DNA of 30,168 bases from Collinsella sp. CAG:166 (GTDB lineage Bacteria; Actinomycetota; Coriobacteriia; Coriobacteriales; Coriobacteriaceae), in NCBI GenBank assembly GCA_000434535.1, contig FR878726.1:2836-33003 (forward strand). The letters run 5' to 3'. Position 1 is the stretch's first letter. Every line of letters begins with the position of its first letter. Made by a program: the position numbers and the translations under genes. Below, in pieces: positions 8,574-16,060 of this stretch. Below the pieces are notes generated by a model, which was given only the letters and a program-made list of their open reading frames with translations, did not search any database and was not told the DNA's origin.

Positions 8574-8638
8574 AAACCATCACAACATTCGACGTTATTC
8601 GGCAAAATCGCGATTTTCATCGAATGTTGTGATGGTTT
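8574..8638 (-). repeat. 61-base palindromic repeat, copy A (inverted orientation)
   Basis: Perfect 19-bp arms (AAACCATCACAACATTCGA and its complement) enclose a 27-base centre. The element touches the stop codon of the MFS gene. Its reverse complement aligns along its full length with the copies at 12808-12868 and 14052-14108, with about seven differences, all in the centre. Confidence 0.85.
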
Positions 8639-9925
8639 TTACTGCTTTGCGGCACGATCCAAATGCCGGCGGCCAAACAGCAGCAGCGCCGCGGGAACCG
8701 CCGTCACGACCATGCCCGCACCAACGAGCGTCTGCTGCACACCAAACGTCGCCGCCAGCCACGGAGCAATCGCCAGCGGGGCCACGCCGGCGAACATATT
8801 GCCAAAACCCATGACCGAGTTGATGCGACCGAGCTGCTCGAGCGGGGCCGTCGTTTGTACGATGGTGTTGTGGAGCGGGTTGACGACGCCCCAGGCCACG
8901 CCCAGGGCAATCTGGCCGACAAGGGCTACGCCCACGTACGGCGTTCCCACGTAGAGCAGGCTTCCCAGACCCACGGACATGAGCGCCACAAGCAGCGTTT
9001 TAAGGTTGACCAGGTGCGGCGGCAAGCGGAGCGCGGCCACGGCGCCCAGCACCGCGCCCACGCCGCAGGCCGACGAAAGCCAGCCCATCCACTCAACACC
9101 GACGTGCAGAACATCGCGGTAGAAGAACGACTCCAGCGGGTCGAAGGCGCCATAGCCAAAGTTCGAGAGGAAGATGATGCAGAAAAGTAACGCGAGGACG
9201 CTGTTGGTAAAGACTGTCTTGATGCTGGTCGCGAAGGTGACGCGGGTGGATTTACTGGAGTCGGAGCTTTGACTGGCAGTACTTGCCGTTGTGCTGCTAT
9301 CCGCGGGAGTACTTTCGCGCGCGGCGACGCGACCCGCTTGCGGTCTAAAGCCCCAGCCGGCAATAAACGCCAGTACGGTAAAAATCATCATGAGCACGAA
9401 CACCGCGCGCGACGACGCAGCAGCCGCGACAAAGCCGCCCAGCGTGGGGCCGACGATGATACTCACGTTTGAGAACATGGCAATGGCGGAGTTGATGTCT
9501 TTGAGCTCGACGGGGTCGTTGGTGAGGTAGGCCGGATAGGACGTGGCGATGGGCTGGGCGAACCCCATCACAAAGCCCAGGAGCACCGCGCCGAGCAGGA
9601 CGATGCCGGTCGCGCTGCCAAAGGCAATAATCGCCACGCCGGTTGCCAGCGCGCCGACGATGCTCAGCAAGAAATGGTGGCGCGGGCCCCAAGCGTCGAG
9701 CGCCGCGCCACCCGCGAAGGATCCCAGGATCACGAAAACGTTCATAAACAGGACGGCCAGCGATGTCGCCACGACCGAGGCATCGTCTGTATAGGTGAGT
9801 GTTCCGATAACGCCGATAAAGTAGCTGGTCTGAAAACCGGTGTAGATGAGAAAGCGCATCGCCACCAGGCGCTTGGCCTGCACGGACAGCGATGATTGAG
9901 GCTTTGAAAAAAGGGAGGCGAGCAT
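8639..9925 (-). CDS. Major facilitator superfamily transporter
   Basis: A 428-residue inner-membrane protein with about twelve hydrophobic segments and a polar, Ser/Thr-rich central loop (TPADSSTTASTASQSSDSS) that separates the two six-helix halves. It resembles drug-efflux and enterobactin-exporter-like MFS proteins; the substrate is unknown. The start at 9925 (MLASLFSK) is chosen because AAGGAG lies 6 bases upstream; an in-frame ATG 6 codons earlier overlaps that site. A -10-like TACAAT about 135 bases upstream sits inside a 9-bp dyad. It is transcribed alone, separated by hairpins from both neighbours. Confidence 0.85.
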   Translation of the reverse strand: MLASLFSKPQSSLSVQAKRLVAMRFLIYTGFQTSYFIGVIGTLTYTDDASVVATSLAVLFMNVFVILGSFAGGAALDAWGPRHHFLLSIVGALATGVAIIAFGSATGIVLLGAVLLGFVMGFAQPIATSYPAYLTNDPVELKDINSAIAMFSNVSIIVGPTLGGFVAAAASSRAVFVLMMIFTVLAFIAGWGFRPQAGRVAARESTPADSSTTASTASQSSDSSKSTRVTFATSIKTVFTNSVLALLFCIIFLSNFGYGAFDPLESFFYRDVLHVGVEWMGWLSSACGVGAVLGAVAALRLPPHLVNLKTLLVALMSVGLGSLLYVGTPYVGVALVGQIALGVAWGVVNPLHNTIVQTTAPLEQLGRINSVMGFGNMFAGVAPLAIAPWLAATFGVQQTLVGAGMVVTAVPAALLLFGRRHLDRAAKQ

Positions 9926-10053
9926 GGAGACTCCTTGTTTCATACGAATGCGGACGGCGGGCATTCGCCACCGTCTGTCAAATCAATCTATCCGCATGAA
10001 ACATTAAGGACGCATCGAGCCCCTCTCTCCGTTTTTCGCCCGTCATGAACTAC

Positions 10054-10090
10054 TTGGTAGATTGTAAGGCATGTCCCACGCATCTACCAA
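10054..10090 (-). promoter_or_regulatory. 9-bp dyad around a candidate MFS promoter -10
   Basis: TTGGTAGAT (10054-10062) and ATCTACCAA (10082-10090) form a perfect inverted repeat. On the minus strand it holds TACAAT (10061-10066), with TTGGTA 18 bases upstream as a weak -35. This may be an operator for the transporter gene, or another intergenic hairpin. Confidence 0.4.
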
Positions 10091-10098
10091 AGCAAAAA

Positions 10099-10131
10099 CC
10101 ACCACAAAGGCGCCTGGCCCCTTTGTGGTGG
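10099..10131 (-). terminator. CCACCACAAAGG-family terminator between moaC-mobB and the MFS gene
   Basis: Perfect 12-bp arms (CCACCACAAAGG / CCTTTGTGGTGG) with a 9-base loop are followed on the minus strand by TTTTTGCTTT, a classic intrinsic terminator. It is the best-formed of the three family members. Confidence 0.75.
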
Positions 10132-10152
10132 AAATGACGTTTGCCCAGATAA

Positions 10153-10189
10153 AACATGCCAAAATAAACCTGTCCCTTTTTGGCATGTT
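10153..10189. repeat. 12-bp perfect inverted repeat
   Basis: AACATGCCAAAA and TTTTGGCATGTT are separated by 13 bases. It is one of several hairpins packed between the mobB end and the MFS gene. No function is evident; it may be another dispersed palindrome type. Confidence 0.7.
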
Positions 10190-10205
10190 ATGGCAACGCA
10201 GCGAG

Positions 10206-10303
10206 CCGGTTCCAAGTGCCCCAGGTCGCCCCGAAAGAGGAGCGACGCGTACTTTGGTACGCGAGCGACGGCTTGAGGGGCGAGATGGGGTGCTTGGGGC
10301 CGG
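10206..10303 (+). other. 98-base nested hairpin element, possible structured RNA
   Basis: Arms at 10206-10232 and 10277-10303 (27 positions each) enclose 44 bases that contain a second hairpin, CGCGTAC-TTTG-GTACGCG (10246-10263). Read as plus-strand RNA, the long arms have 21 Watson-Crick pairs, four G-U pairs and two mismatches. Read as minus-strand RNA, the wobbles become A-C mismatches. The element ends 8 bases from the mobB stop codon, so it could also serve as an mRNA end. Confidence 0.5.
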
Positions 10304-10310
10304 CGCAGCG

Positions 10311-11615
10311 TCAAGCCTGAAGGTGGTCTTGGATGAGATCGCAGATGGCTCGGGCGTCGTTGATGTTGATGGCTCGGGTCGCAAAGCCTGCGTCGAAGGC
10401 CTGGCGTGCCAGGGCTTCGTTGCAGGCAAGGGCCAGCGTGTGACCGTCGACCAGGTCGAGCGAGCTCTTGCCGCGCAGACGGTCGACACCGGAGCGCGCG
10501 ACCACGATGTTGTCGAAGCCCTCGGTCTTGTAGCCCTCGATGATCACCACGTCGACATCGTTATAGCGCGACAGCAGCTCGCGCGCGGGCATCTCGTCCT
10601 CCTCGCGCGTGTCGGCGTACTCCGCCCAGCGCGTGGCGCAGATGAGACCCACATGCTTGGATCCGGCCTGGTGATGGCGCCACGTATCTTTAGCGGGCAC
10701 ATCGATATCGAAGCCGTGATGCCCATGATGTTTAAGCGAACCCACGCGCAGGCCGCGGCGAGTGAGCTCGGCAATGACCTTCTCGACGAGCGTAGTCTTG
10801 CCCGAATTTTGGTAGCCGATAAACGCGATCGCGGGGACGGCCGGTGCCGGAGCTGCGGGCGCGACGGCGACGGGTGCGCTTGCGGGCGCGGCACCGTCAG
10901 CGGCCACGGCCTCAACGGCAGCGGCCTGACGCTCTGCACGATCCCACACACCCGAGCGGCCGCCCTCCTTGTGCAGCAGGCGCACGTCGACGATCTCCAT
11001 GCCGCGATCGACCGCCTTGCACATGTCATAGATCGTTAGGCACGCGGCACTCGCGCCGGTCAGGGCCTCCATCTCGATACCCGTCTTGCCCGTCACGCCG
11101 GCCGTAACCAGTACGTGAAAGCCAACCTGCCCGTCCGCGCGCGCCGGCGCCCAGCCCTCGGGAACGTCATCGACAGGCGTCCCCGCCGAAGCGATGGGCG
11201 CAATATCGCACTTGCTCTTGGTAATGAGCAACGGATGGCACATGGGAATGATATCGCTCGTGCGCTTGATGGCCATGATGCCCGCCACGCGCGCACAGGC
11301 GAGCACGTCGCCCTTTTTGGCGCGGTCTTGCAGCACCATGGCCTGCGTCTCGGGATGCATGAGGATGGTGCCCTCGGCGATGGCAATGCGATGAGTCTCG
11401 GCCTTGTCGGACACGTCGACCATGCGCACCTCGCCTTTGGCGTCCACGTGCGTCAGCTCGTCGCGACGAGCGTCACGGGCGGGCTCGGTGGCAGCGCTGG
11501 CAGTCGACTGCGCGGCTGCGACGGCGTCGCCTTTGTTGGCAGACGAGGCTTTGTGGGCAGACATCGCGGCCCTGCGAGCGGCCTTGGTGGCATCGGCGTA
11601 TCTGCTCTTGGCCAT
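10311..11615 (-). CDS. moaC: Fused MoaC-MobB molybdenum cofactor protein
   Basis: A 434-residue bifunctional protein. Residues 53-225 are MoaC, which with MoaA converts GTP-derived intermediate to cyclic pyranopterin monophosphate; LTHVDAKGEVRMVDVSDK, MCHPLLI, TGIEMEALTGASAA and LLHKEGGRSG are seen. An Ala/Pro-rich linker (about 229-262) leads to a MobB GTPase domain with P-loop GYQNSGKTT (267-275) and VIIEGYK, which takes part in nucleotide attachment to molybdopterin. A roughly 50-residue basic, Ala-rich extension comes first. The start at 11615 is 4 bases past the moaA stop and uses the GGAGG inside the moaA end. The Moa and Mob functions are separate proteins in most bacteria, so this is a genuine fusion. 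Other cofactor genes are not in view. Confidence 0.92.
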   Translation of the reverse strand: MAKSRYADATKAARRAAMSAHKASSANKGDAVAAAQSTASAATEPARDARRDELTHVDAKGEVRMVDVSDKAETHRIAIAEGTILMHPETQAMVLQDRAKKGDVLACARVAGIMAIKRTSDIIPMCHPLLITKSKCDIAPIASAGTPVDDVPEGWAPARADGQVGFHVLVTAGVTGKTGIEMEALTGASAACLTIYDMCKAVDRGMEIVDVRLLHKEGGRSGVWDRAERQAAAVEAVAADGAAPASAPVAVAPAAPAPAVPAIAFIGYQNSGKTTLVEKVIAELTRRGLRVGSLKHHGHHGFDIDVPAKDTWRHHQAGSKHVGLICATRWAEYADTREEDEMPARELLSRYNDVDVVIIEGYKTEGFDNIVVARSGVDRLRGKSSLDLVDGHTLALACNEALARQAFDAGFATRAININDARAICDLIQDHLQA

Positions 11616-11619
11616 ATGA

Positions 11620-12675
11620 TCATCCTCCGATTTGGGACATAAATCGTTGCGTGCCCTCAATTATCGCGTGTTCCTGCGGTTTGTGGGCCACGGCATCGCG
11701 CCAAATCGAAAGTACCTGCATATCATCACCACGGCGCAGGGCGTCGCGCACCGAATACTCGGCATCGCTGAACAGGCACGGACGCACGTTGCCATCGGCC
11801 GTCAGGCGCAGACGGTTGCAGTTCGCGCAAAAATGATTAGACATGGCGCTAATGAAGCCGACCGTTCCCGCCGCGCCCGGAAAGTGCCAGTAGCGCGCAG
11901 GGCCCGCGCCGGCAGGAGCGTCGTTGATGTCGAGCGGCTCGAGCTCGCCCAGTCCCGCCGCGGCGGCCCCGGCATTGATGCGCGCCCGCAGCTCGTCGCT
12001 CGGCACGGTATCGCTCGCGTCCCACAGCTCAGGATTGAGCGCGGGCGCATGCGGGTCCACAGCGCAATGCGAGCTCGTGCGCTCGTCGCCGATGGGCATG
12101 TATTCGATAAAGCGCAGGTGGATGGGGCGGTCGACGGTCAGCCGTGCGAGGGCCGCCACATCCTGGTTGAGCCGGCGCACCACAACGCAGTTGACCTTAA
12201 CGGGCTCAAAGCCCCAAGCCAGCGCCGCGTCGATGCCAGCCATGGTCTGCTCGAGTCGACCCAGGCGCGTGATCTTTCCAAAGAGCGTAGGGTCGAGCGT
12301 ATCGAGCGAGATATTGACGCGGTTAAGCCCGGCATCTTTGAGCTGCGGTGCCAGCTGGGGCAGCAGGGCGCCGTTGGTGGTGAGCGAGATATCCTCGATC
12401 TGCGGAATCGCGCGAATGTCGCGAATGAGCGGAATGATACGGCGGCTGACCAGCGGCTCGCCGCCCGTCAGGCGCACGCGGCGAATGCCCTCCCCCGCCA
12501 CCAGGCGCACAAAGCGGGCGATTTCCTCGGCGCTGAGCAGCTCGTCGTGTGCGCGGGGCGCCACGCCATCGGCCGGCATGCAGTAAATGCAGCGGAAATT
12601 GCACTTGTCGGTAACGGCAATGCGCAGGTAGTTGATATCGCGGCCAAAGCCGTCATGTTGCACGCGCCCGTCCAC
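11620..12675 (-). CDS. moaA: GTP 3',8-cyclase MoaA
   Basis: Radical SAM enzyme for the first step of molybdenum cofactor synthesis, 351 residues (family usual 330-360). The N-terminal cluster motif is CNFRCIYC (CxxxCxxC). LTGGEPL is the SAM-binding GGE region. The C-terminal cluster cysteines are in FCANCNRLRL and VRPCLF, and the protein ends in the GG dipeptide (SQIGG) needed for MoaA activity. The start is a GTG at 12673-12675 with GGGGAGGG five bases upstream. It is first in a two-gene operon with the moaC-mobB fusion. A TATTAT -10 lies about 40 bases upstream (12716-12721), with no clear -35. Confidence 0.96.
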   Translation of the reverse strand: MDGRVQHDGFGRDINYLRIAVTDKCNFRCIYCMPADGVAPRAHDELLSAEEIARFVRLVAGEGIRRVRLTGGEPLVSRRIIPLIRDIRAIPQIEDISLTTNGALLPQLAPQLKDAGLNRVNISLDTLDPTLFGKITRLGRLEQTMAGIDAALAWGFEPVKVNCVVVRRLNQDVAALARLTVDRPIHLRFIEYMPIGDERTSSHCAVDPHAPALNPELWDASDTVPSDELRARINAGAAAAGLGELEPLDINDAPAGAGPARYWHFPGAAGTVGFISAMSNHFCANCNRLRLTADGNVRPCLFSDAEYSVRDALRRGDDMQVLSIWRDAVAHKPQEHAIIEGTQRFMSQIGG

Positions 12676-12715
12676 GCAGCCCTCCCCTCACGCGGCGTTT
12701 TATTCTTCGGAAAAC

Positions 12716-12721
12716 ATAATA
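12716..12721 (-). promoter_or_regulatory. Candidate -10 of the moaA operon
   Basis: TATTAT on the minus strand, about 41 bases before the GTG start. No convincing -35 hexamer is present 15-19 bases further up. Confidence 0.3.
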
Positions 12722-12807
12722 CCCCACGAGAGAATCGTGCCGACACCCGTACGACAGGACAGGTCACTTCGAGCAAAACGGACTTGCCAAGCCCATCCTC
12801 AACACAG

Positions 12808-12868
12808 ACCATCACAACATTCGATGCTTTTCCCGATTTTGGCGAAAAACGTCGAATGTTGTGATGGT
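12808..12868 (+). repeat. 61-base palindromic repeat, copy B
   Basis: 17-bp arms (ACCATCACAACATTCGA and complement) enclose a 27-base centre. It lies 40 bases beyond the stop of the nuclease-like gene and differs from copy C at one base. It is in the same orientation as C. Confidence 0.88.
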
Positions 12869-12908
12869 TTGCCTGTCCACGGCACCCCGTAGAAGGACCA
12901 AAGCGCCC

Positions 12909-13946
12909 CTAGAGGCCGCCATCCCAGTGCCGAATCACGAATTCTCGCAGGTCGTTCTGACGTTTCTGGAACGCTTCGCTTCGGTCGCACTTAAGGCCCA
13001 TAGCGAGGGCGATGGCGTTCATCGCCCGGTGCAATTGCAGCTGGTGGGCAAACTGAGTCCCGGTGAGGACGATCATCCTAAAGCCCAGCGCGCTCAGCAC
13101 GGTCATACGCTCCGCATCCGACGCGCTGCGCTGTTTGTCAAGATGGTCCGAACCGTTGTATTCAATCCCCGTACCACTCGCAGGCGCATATACGTCGATC
13201 TCGAAATACCCGGCCTTTGCGAGATACTTGAACTCGTTGGGAACATCGACCCGATGGTTGAGCTCGATCTTGGTGCATCCCAGCCCTCCCTGGGAACGTT
13301 TTGCTACGACCATGATTGCGGTGGCCGTCTCCATGGGCGACCGCGCGCCATCGTGCACGCGCTTGAGCACGGCGGCCGCGCGTACAGCCCCCTGACGAGA
13401 TCGGTTCTCATTGCAATAGGCAATCAAGTCGGCAACGGTATACCTCTGCCCCATCTCGATATAATCGCCTGTCGACAGATGATTCAAATGGTATCGGGCG
13501 CAGATTTCGTAGCCATATTCCAGCTGCTCGGGCTCGCTCATCCACGAACCCGCCTGGACAAAGCACATGGCCTCATCAACCACTAGAAGGCCCTCTGCCA
13601 CCTCGATAAGATGGCCTGGAGGTACCGGCGCTCCAAACACGTGGCACCTAAATCCAGCCGGCGTCGAGCGCTCAAAATCGAAGTTGACGAGCGTGTCGAT
13701 ATGATCGAGCTCTTCTCGTGGAATACCAAGCGAAACCAGATAGCCGGTAACGATCCCAACTGCCGTTGAAGCCCTCAGCCCCTTGGCATCGAGTCCCAAT
13801 TTGGGCAGGCCCGCGGTCGGCTCCGCCTCATTAGCAAGCGAGTCCTCATCGTATAGGCTGCTTGCTCGCGAGAGCGGCTCGGACGGGCGCGCCACGTTGT
13901 GGTACAGCCAGGCAGTCTTATGGGACAGGACGATCGGCAGGTCCAT
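12909..13946 (-). CDS. Hypothetical protein with a PD-(D/E)XK nuclease-like C-terminal domain
   Basis: A 345-residue soluble protein with no firm family name. The C-terminal third (about 200-300) has the layout of DUF559/Vsr-like endonuclease domains: ARSPMETATAI (E206), FEIDVYAP (D251), IEYNGSDHLD (E262), then a long helix with DAERMTVLSALGF and the strand RMIVLTG. These would be the metal-binding acidic residues. The N-terminus (LPIVLSHKTAWLYH) recalls AbiEi-type abortive infection proteins. The start is set by GGAGG 4 bases before the ATG. The gene stands alone between 61-base repeats B and C, which suggests a cassette. Activity against DNA is unproven; a defence or TA-related role is an inference. 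Confidence 0.65.
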   Translation of the reverse strand: MDLPIVLSHKTAWLYHNVARPSEPLSRASSLYDEDSLANEAEPTAGLPKLGLDAKGLRASTAVGIVTGYLVSLGIPREELDHIDTLVNFDFERSTPAGFRCHVFGAPVPPGHLIEVAEGLLVVDEAMCFVQAGSWMSEPEQLEYGYEICARYHLNHLSTGDYIEMGQRYTVADLIAYCNENRSRQGAVRAAAVLKRVHDGARSPMETATAIMVVAKRSQGGLGCTKIELNHRVDVPNEFKYLAKAGYFEIDVYAPASGTGIEYNGSDHLDKQRSASDAERMTVLSALGFRMIVLTGTQFAHQLQLHRAMNAIALAMGLKCDRSEAFQKRQNDLREFVIRHWDGGL

Positions 13947-14051
13947 GAGCCCTCCAATGGAGTCGGATAACCAACCTTATTCCCCTGCCCACGGGTCCGC
14001 ACACCTTCGTGCGCAAGAAAGCGATTCCACCCGGTCGAGTGGCAGAAAAAC

Positions 14052-14108
14052 CATCACAACATTCGATGCTTTTCCCGATTTTGGCAAAAAACGTCGAATG
14101 TTGTGATG
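14052..14108 (+). repeat. 61-base palindromic repeat, copy C
   Basis: The full arms run 14048-14066 and 14094-14112 (AAACCATCACAACATTCGA and complement, 19 bp). The 61-base unit matches copy B at all but one position (GGCAAAAAA against GGCGAAAAA). It lies upstream of the nuclease-like gene and downstream of the ABC operon. Confidence 0.88.
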
Positions 14109-14161
14109 GTTTGAGACGAGGTGAGGAACACGGAGGGGTCAAAGCATCGTGCTCGAACGGG

Positions 14162-16060
14162 TTAATCCAGCTCTTTTAAGCCATGCGCCAGCTGCCAGTA
14201 CTCGCCGTGCTGGGCGAGCAGCTCTTCGTGCGTGCCGCGCTCGATGATGCGGCCGTGTTCGAGGACCATGATGGCGTCGGCGTCGCGGACAGTGGACAGG
14301 CGGTGCGCGATCATAAACGTGGTGCGACCGCGCATGATGCGGTCCATACCGCGCTCGATGAGCTTTTCGGTACGCGTGTCGATGGAACTCGTGGCCTCGT
14401 CCAGGATGAGCACCGGCGGATCGGCGACGGCCACGCGCGCGATGGCGAGCAGCTGACGCTGACCCTGCGACAGGTTGGCGCCGTCGGCCGTGACCGGTGT
14501 GTCGTAGCCCCGCGGCAGGCGGCGGATAAACGAGTCGGCGCAGGCGGCCTCGGCAGCGGCGCGCACCTCCTCGTCGGTCGCGTCGAGCTTGCCAAAGCGG
14601 ATGTTCTGCGCAATGGTGCCGCTAAACAGGTGCGTGTCCTGCAGCACAATGCCGAGCGACCCGCGCAGGCTGGCCTTGGCAATGTGCTTGACGTCGATGC
14701 CGTCGTACGTGATCTCGCCGTCATCGACCTCGTAGAAGCGGTTGATGAGGTTGGTGATGGTCGTCTTGCCGGCACCCGTGGAGCCTACAAACGCGATCTT
14801 TTGCCCCGGCTTGGCAAACAGGTTGAGGTCCGTGAGCACGCGGGTGCACGGCACGTAGGAAAAATCCACGGCATGGAAGCGCACGTCGCCGGCAAGCGGG
14901 ACCAAGCCGCACGTGAGCTCGGTGCCGTCGGCAGCCACCGCGCGGCCCGACTCATCAACGGCTGCCACATCATGCAAATGCCCGTACGCGCCCACGCCCT
15001 GGCCCTCGGGAATTTTCCACGCCCACGCGGCATCGCCCGTCTGCACCAGCTCCACGCAGCCCTCGTCCACCTCGGGCTCAAGGTCCATGGCGGCAAACAG
15101 GCGCTCGGCACCGGCCAACGCGTTGAGCAAGAAGTTGCCGAGCTGCGTAAACTGGTTGATGGGCATGGCGGCCTGGCGCACAAAGACCAGGTAGCTCGCG
15201 AGCGCACCTACGTCGGCGAGCCCCTTGATGCAGAGCATGCCGCCCGCCACGGCGACGATGGCATAGTTGACGTAGCCAATCACGACGGTCATGGGCACCA
15301 TGGAGTTGGCATAGCTCACGGCGGCGGTGCCGGTGCGGCGAAGCTCGTCGTTGCGGCAGGTGAAGCCGGCAACATTCGCCGCCTCGCGGTTAAAGACCTT
15401 GATGACCTTTTGGCCCGAGACCATCTCTTCGATATATCCGTCCAGGTCGCCAAGCGATGCCTGCTGGGCGGCAAAGAAGCGCTTAGAGCGCGCGCCCGAA
15501 TAGCGCGCATACAGCACAATGGCCGCATCGCACACGAGTGTGATAATCGTGAGCTGCCAGTTAAGGATGATGAGCATGGCCGTGGTGCCCACAACCTGAA
15601 TGGCGGCCTGAATCACGTTGGCAAAGCTGTTGTTGAGCGCCTCGGAGACGGTGTCGACGTCGTTGGTGAAAAAACTCATGATGTCGCCCGAGCGCGTGCT
15701 GTCAAAATAACTGAGCGGCAGCGTCTGGATGTGCGCGAACAGGTCGCGGCGAATATCGGACACCACGTGTTGGGCCGCGCGCACCATAATCTGCGAGTAG
15801 CCCAGGGCCGAAAGCACGCCCGCAGCGTAGATGATCGCCGTCAGGATGACCTGCTTGGCAAGCAGTTCCTCCCCGCCCGTGGCCAAACCGTTAACGATGG
15901 GGCGCACCATGTAGGTGCCGGCGAGGCTCGCGATGGCGGCGACGGAGGCGAGCACGCCCACCGCGAGCAACGAGAACTTGGCATGCCCCATGTAGGAGAG
16001 CAGGCGGCGCACAGTGCGTTTGAGGTCGGCCGGGCGTGCTTGGGCTGCGGTCTTAGGCAT
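14162..16060 (-). CDS. Heterodimeric ABC exporter, subunit with the canonical ATPase site
   Basis: A 632-residue half-transporter: six membrane segments (about 25-310) then a nucleotide-binding domain. Walker A is GSTGAGKT (426-433), the Q-loop LQDTHLF, signature LSQGQ (530-534), Walker B LILDEATSS with catalytic E555, and the switch His in IAHRLST (H586). A roughly 65-residue linker (about 330-395, with WAWKIP) between the halves is typical of this subunit type. The start at 16060 (MPKTAAQ) overlaps the end of the partner gene by 8 bases; the open frame extends upstream but inside that gene. With the partner it should form an exporter of drugs, peptides or lipids. The substrate is unknown. 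Confidence 0.9.
   Translation of the reverse strand: MPKTAAQARPADLKRTVRRLLSYMGHAKFSLLAVGVLASVAAIASLAGTYMVRPIVNGLATGGEELLAKQVILTAIIYAAGVLSALGYSQIMVRAAQHVVSDIRRDLFAHIQTLPLSYFDSTRSGDIMSFFTNDVDTVSEALNNSFANVIQAAIQVVGTTAMLIILNWQLTIITLVCDAAIVLYARYSGARSKRFFAAQQASLGDLDGYIEEMVSGQKVIKVFNREAANVAGFTCRNDELRRTGTAAVSYANSMVPMTVVIGYVNYAIVAVAGGMLCIKGLADVGALASYLVFVRQAAMPINQFTQLGNFLLNALAGAERLFAAMDLEPEVDEGCVELVQTGDAAWAWKIPEGQGVGAYGHLHDVAAVDESGRAVAADGTELTCGLVPLAGDVRFHAVDFSYVPCTRVLTDLNLFAKPGQKIAFVGSTGAGKTTITNLINRFYEVDDGEITYDGIDVKHIAKASLRGSLGIVLQDTHLFSGTIAQNIRFGKLDATDEEVRAAAEAACADSFIRRLPRGYDTPVTADGANLSQGQRQLLAIARVAVADPPVLILDEATSSIDTRTEKLIERGMDRIMRGRTTFMIAHRLSTVRDADAIMVLEHGRIIERGTHEELLAQHGEYWQLAHGLKELD

Noticed and set aside
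8509..14112. Repeated palindromes as a CRISPR array
   Set aside because: Copies are kilobases apart with genes between them; there is no regular spacer pattern and no cas genes.
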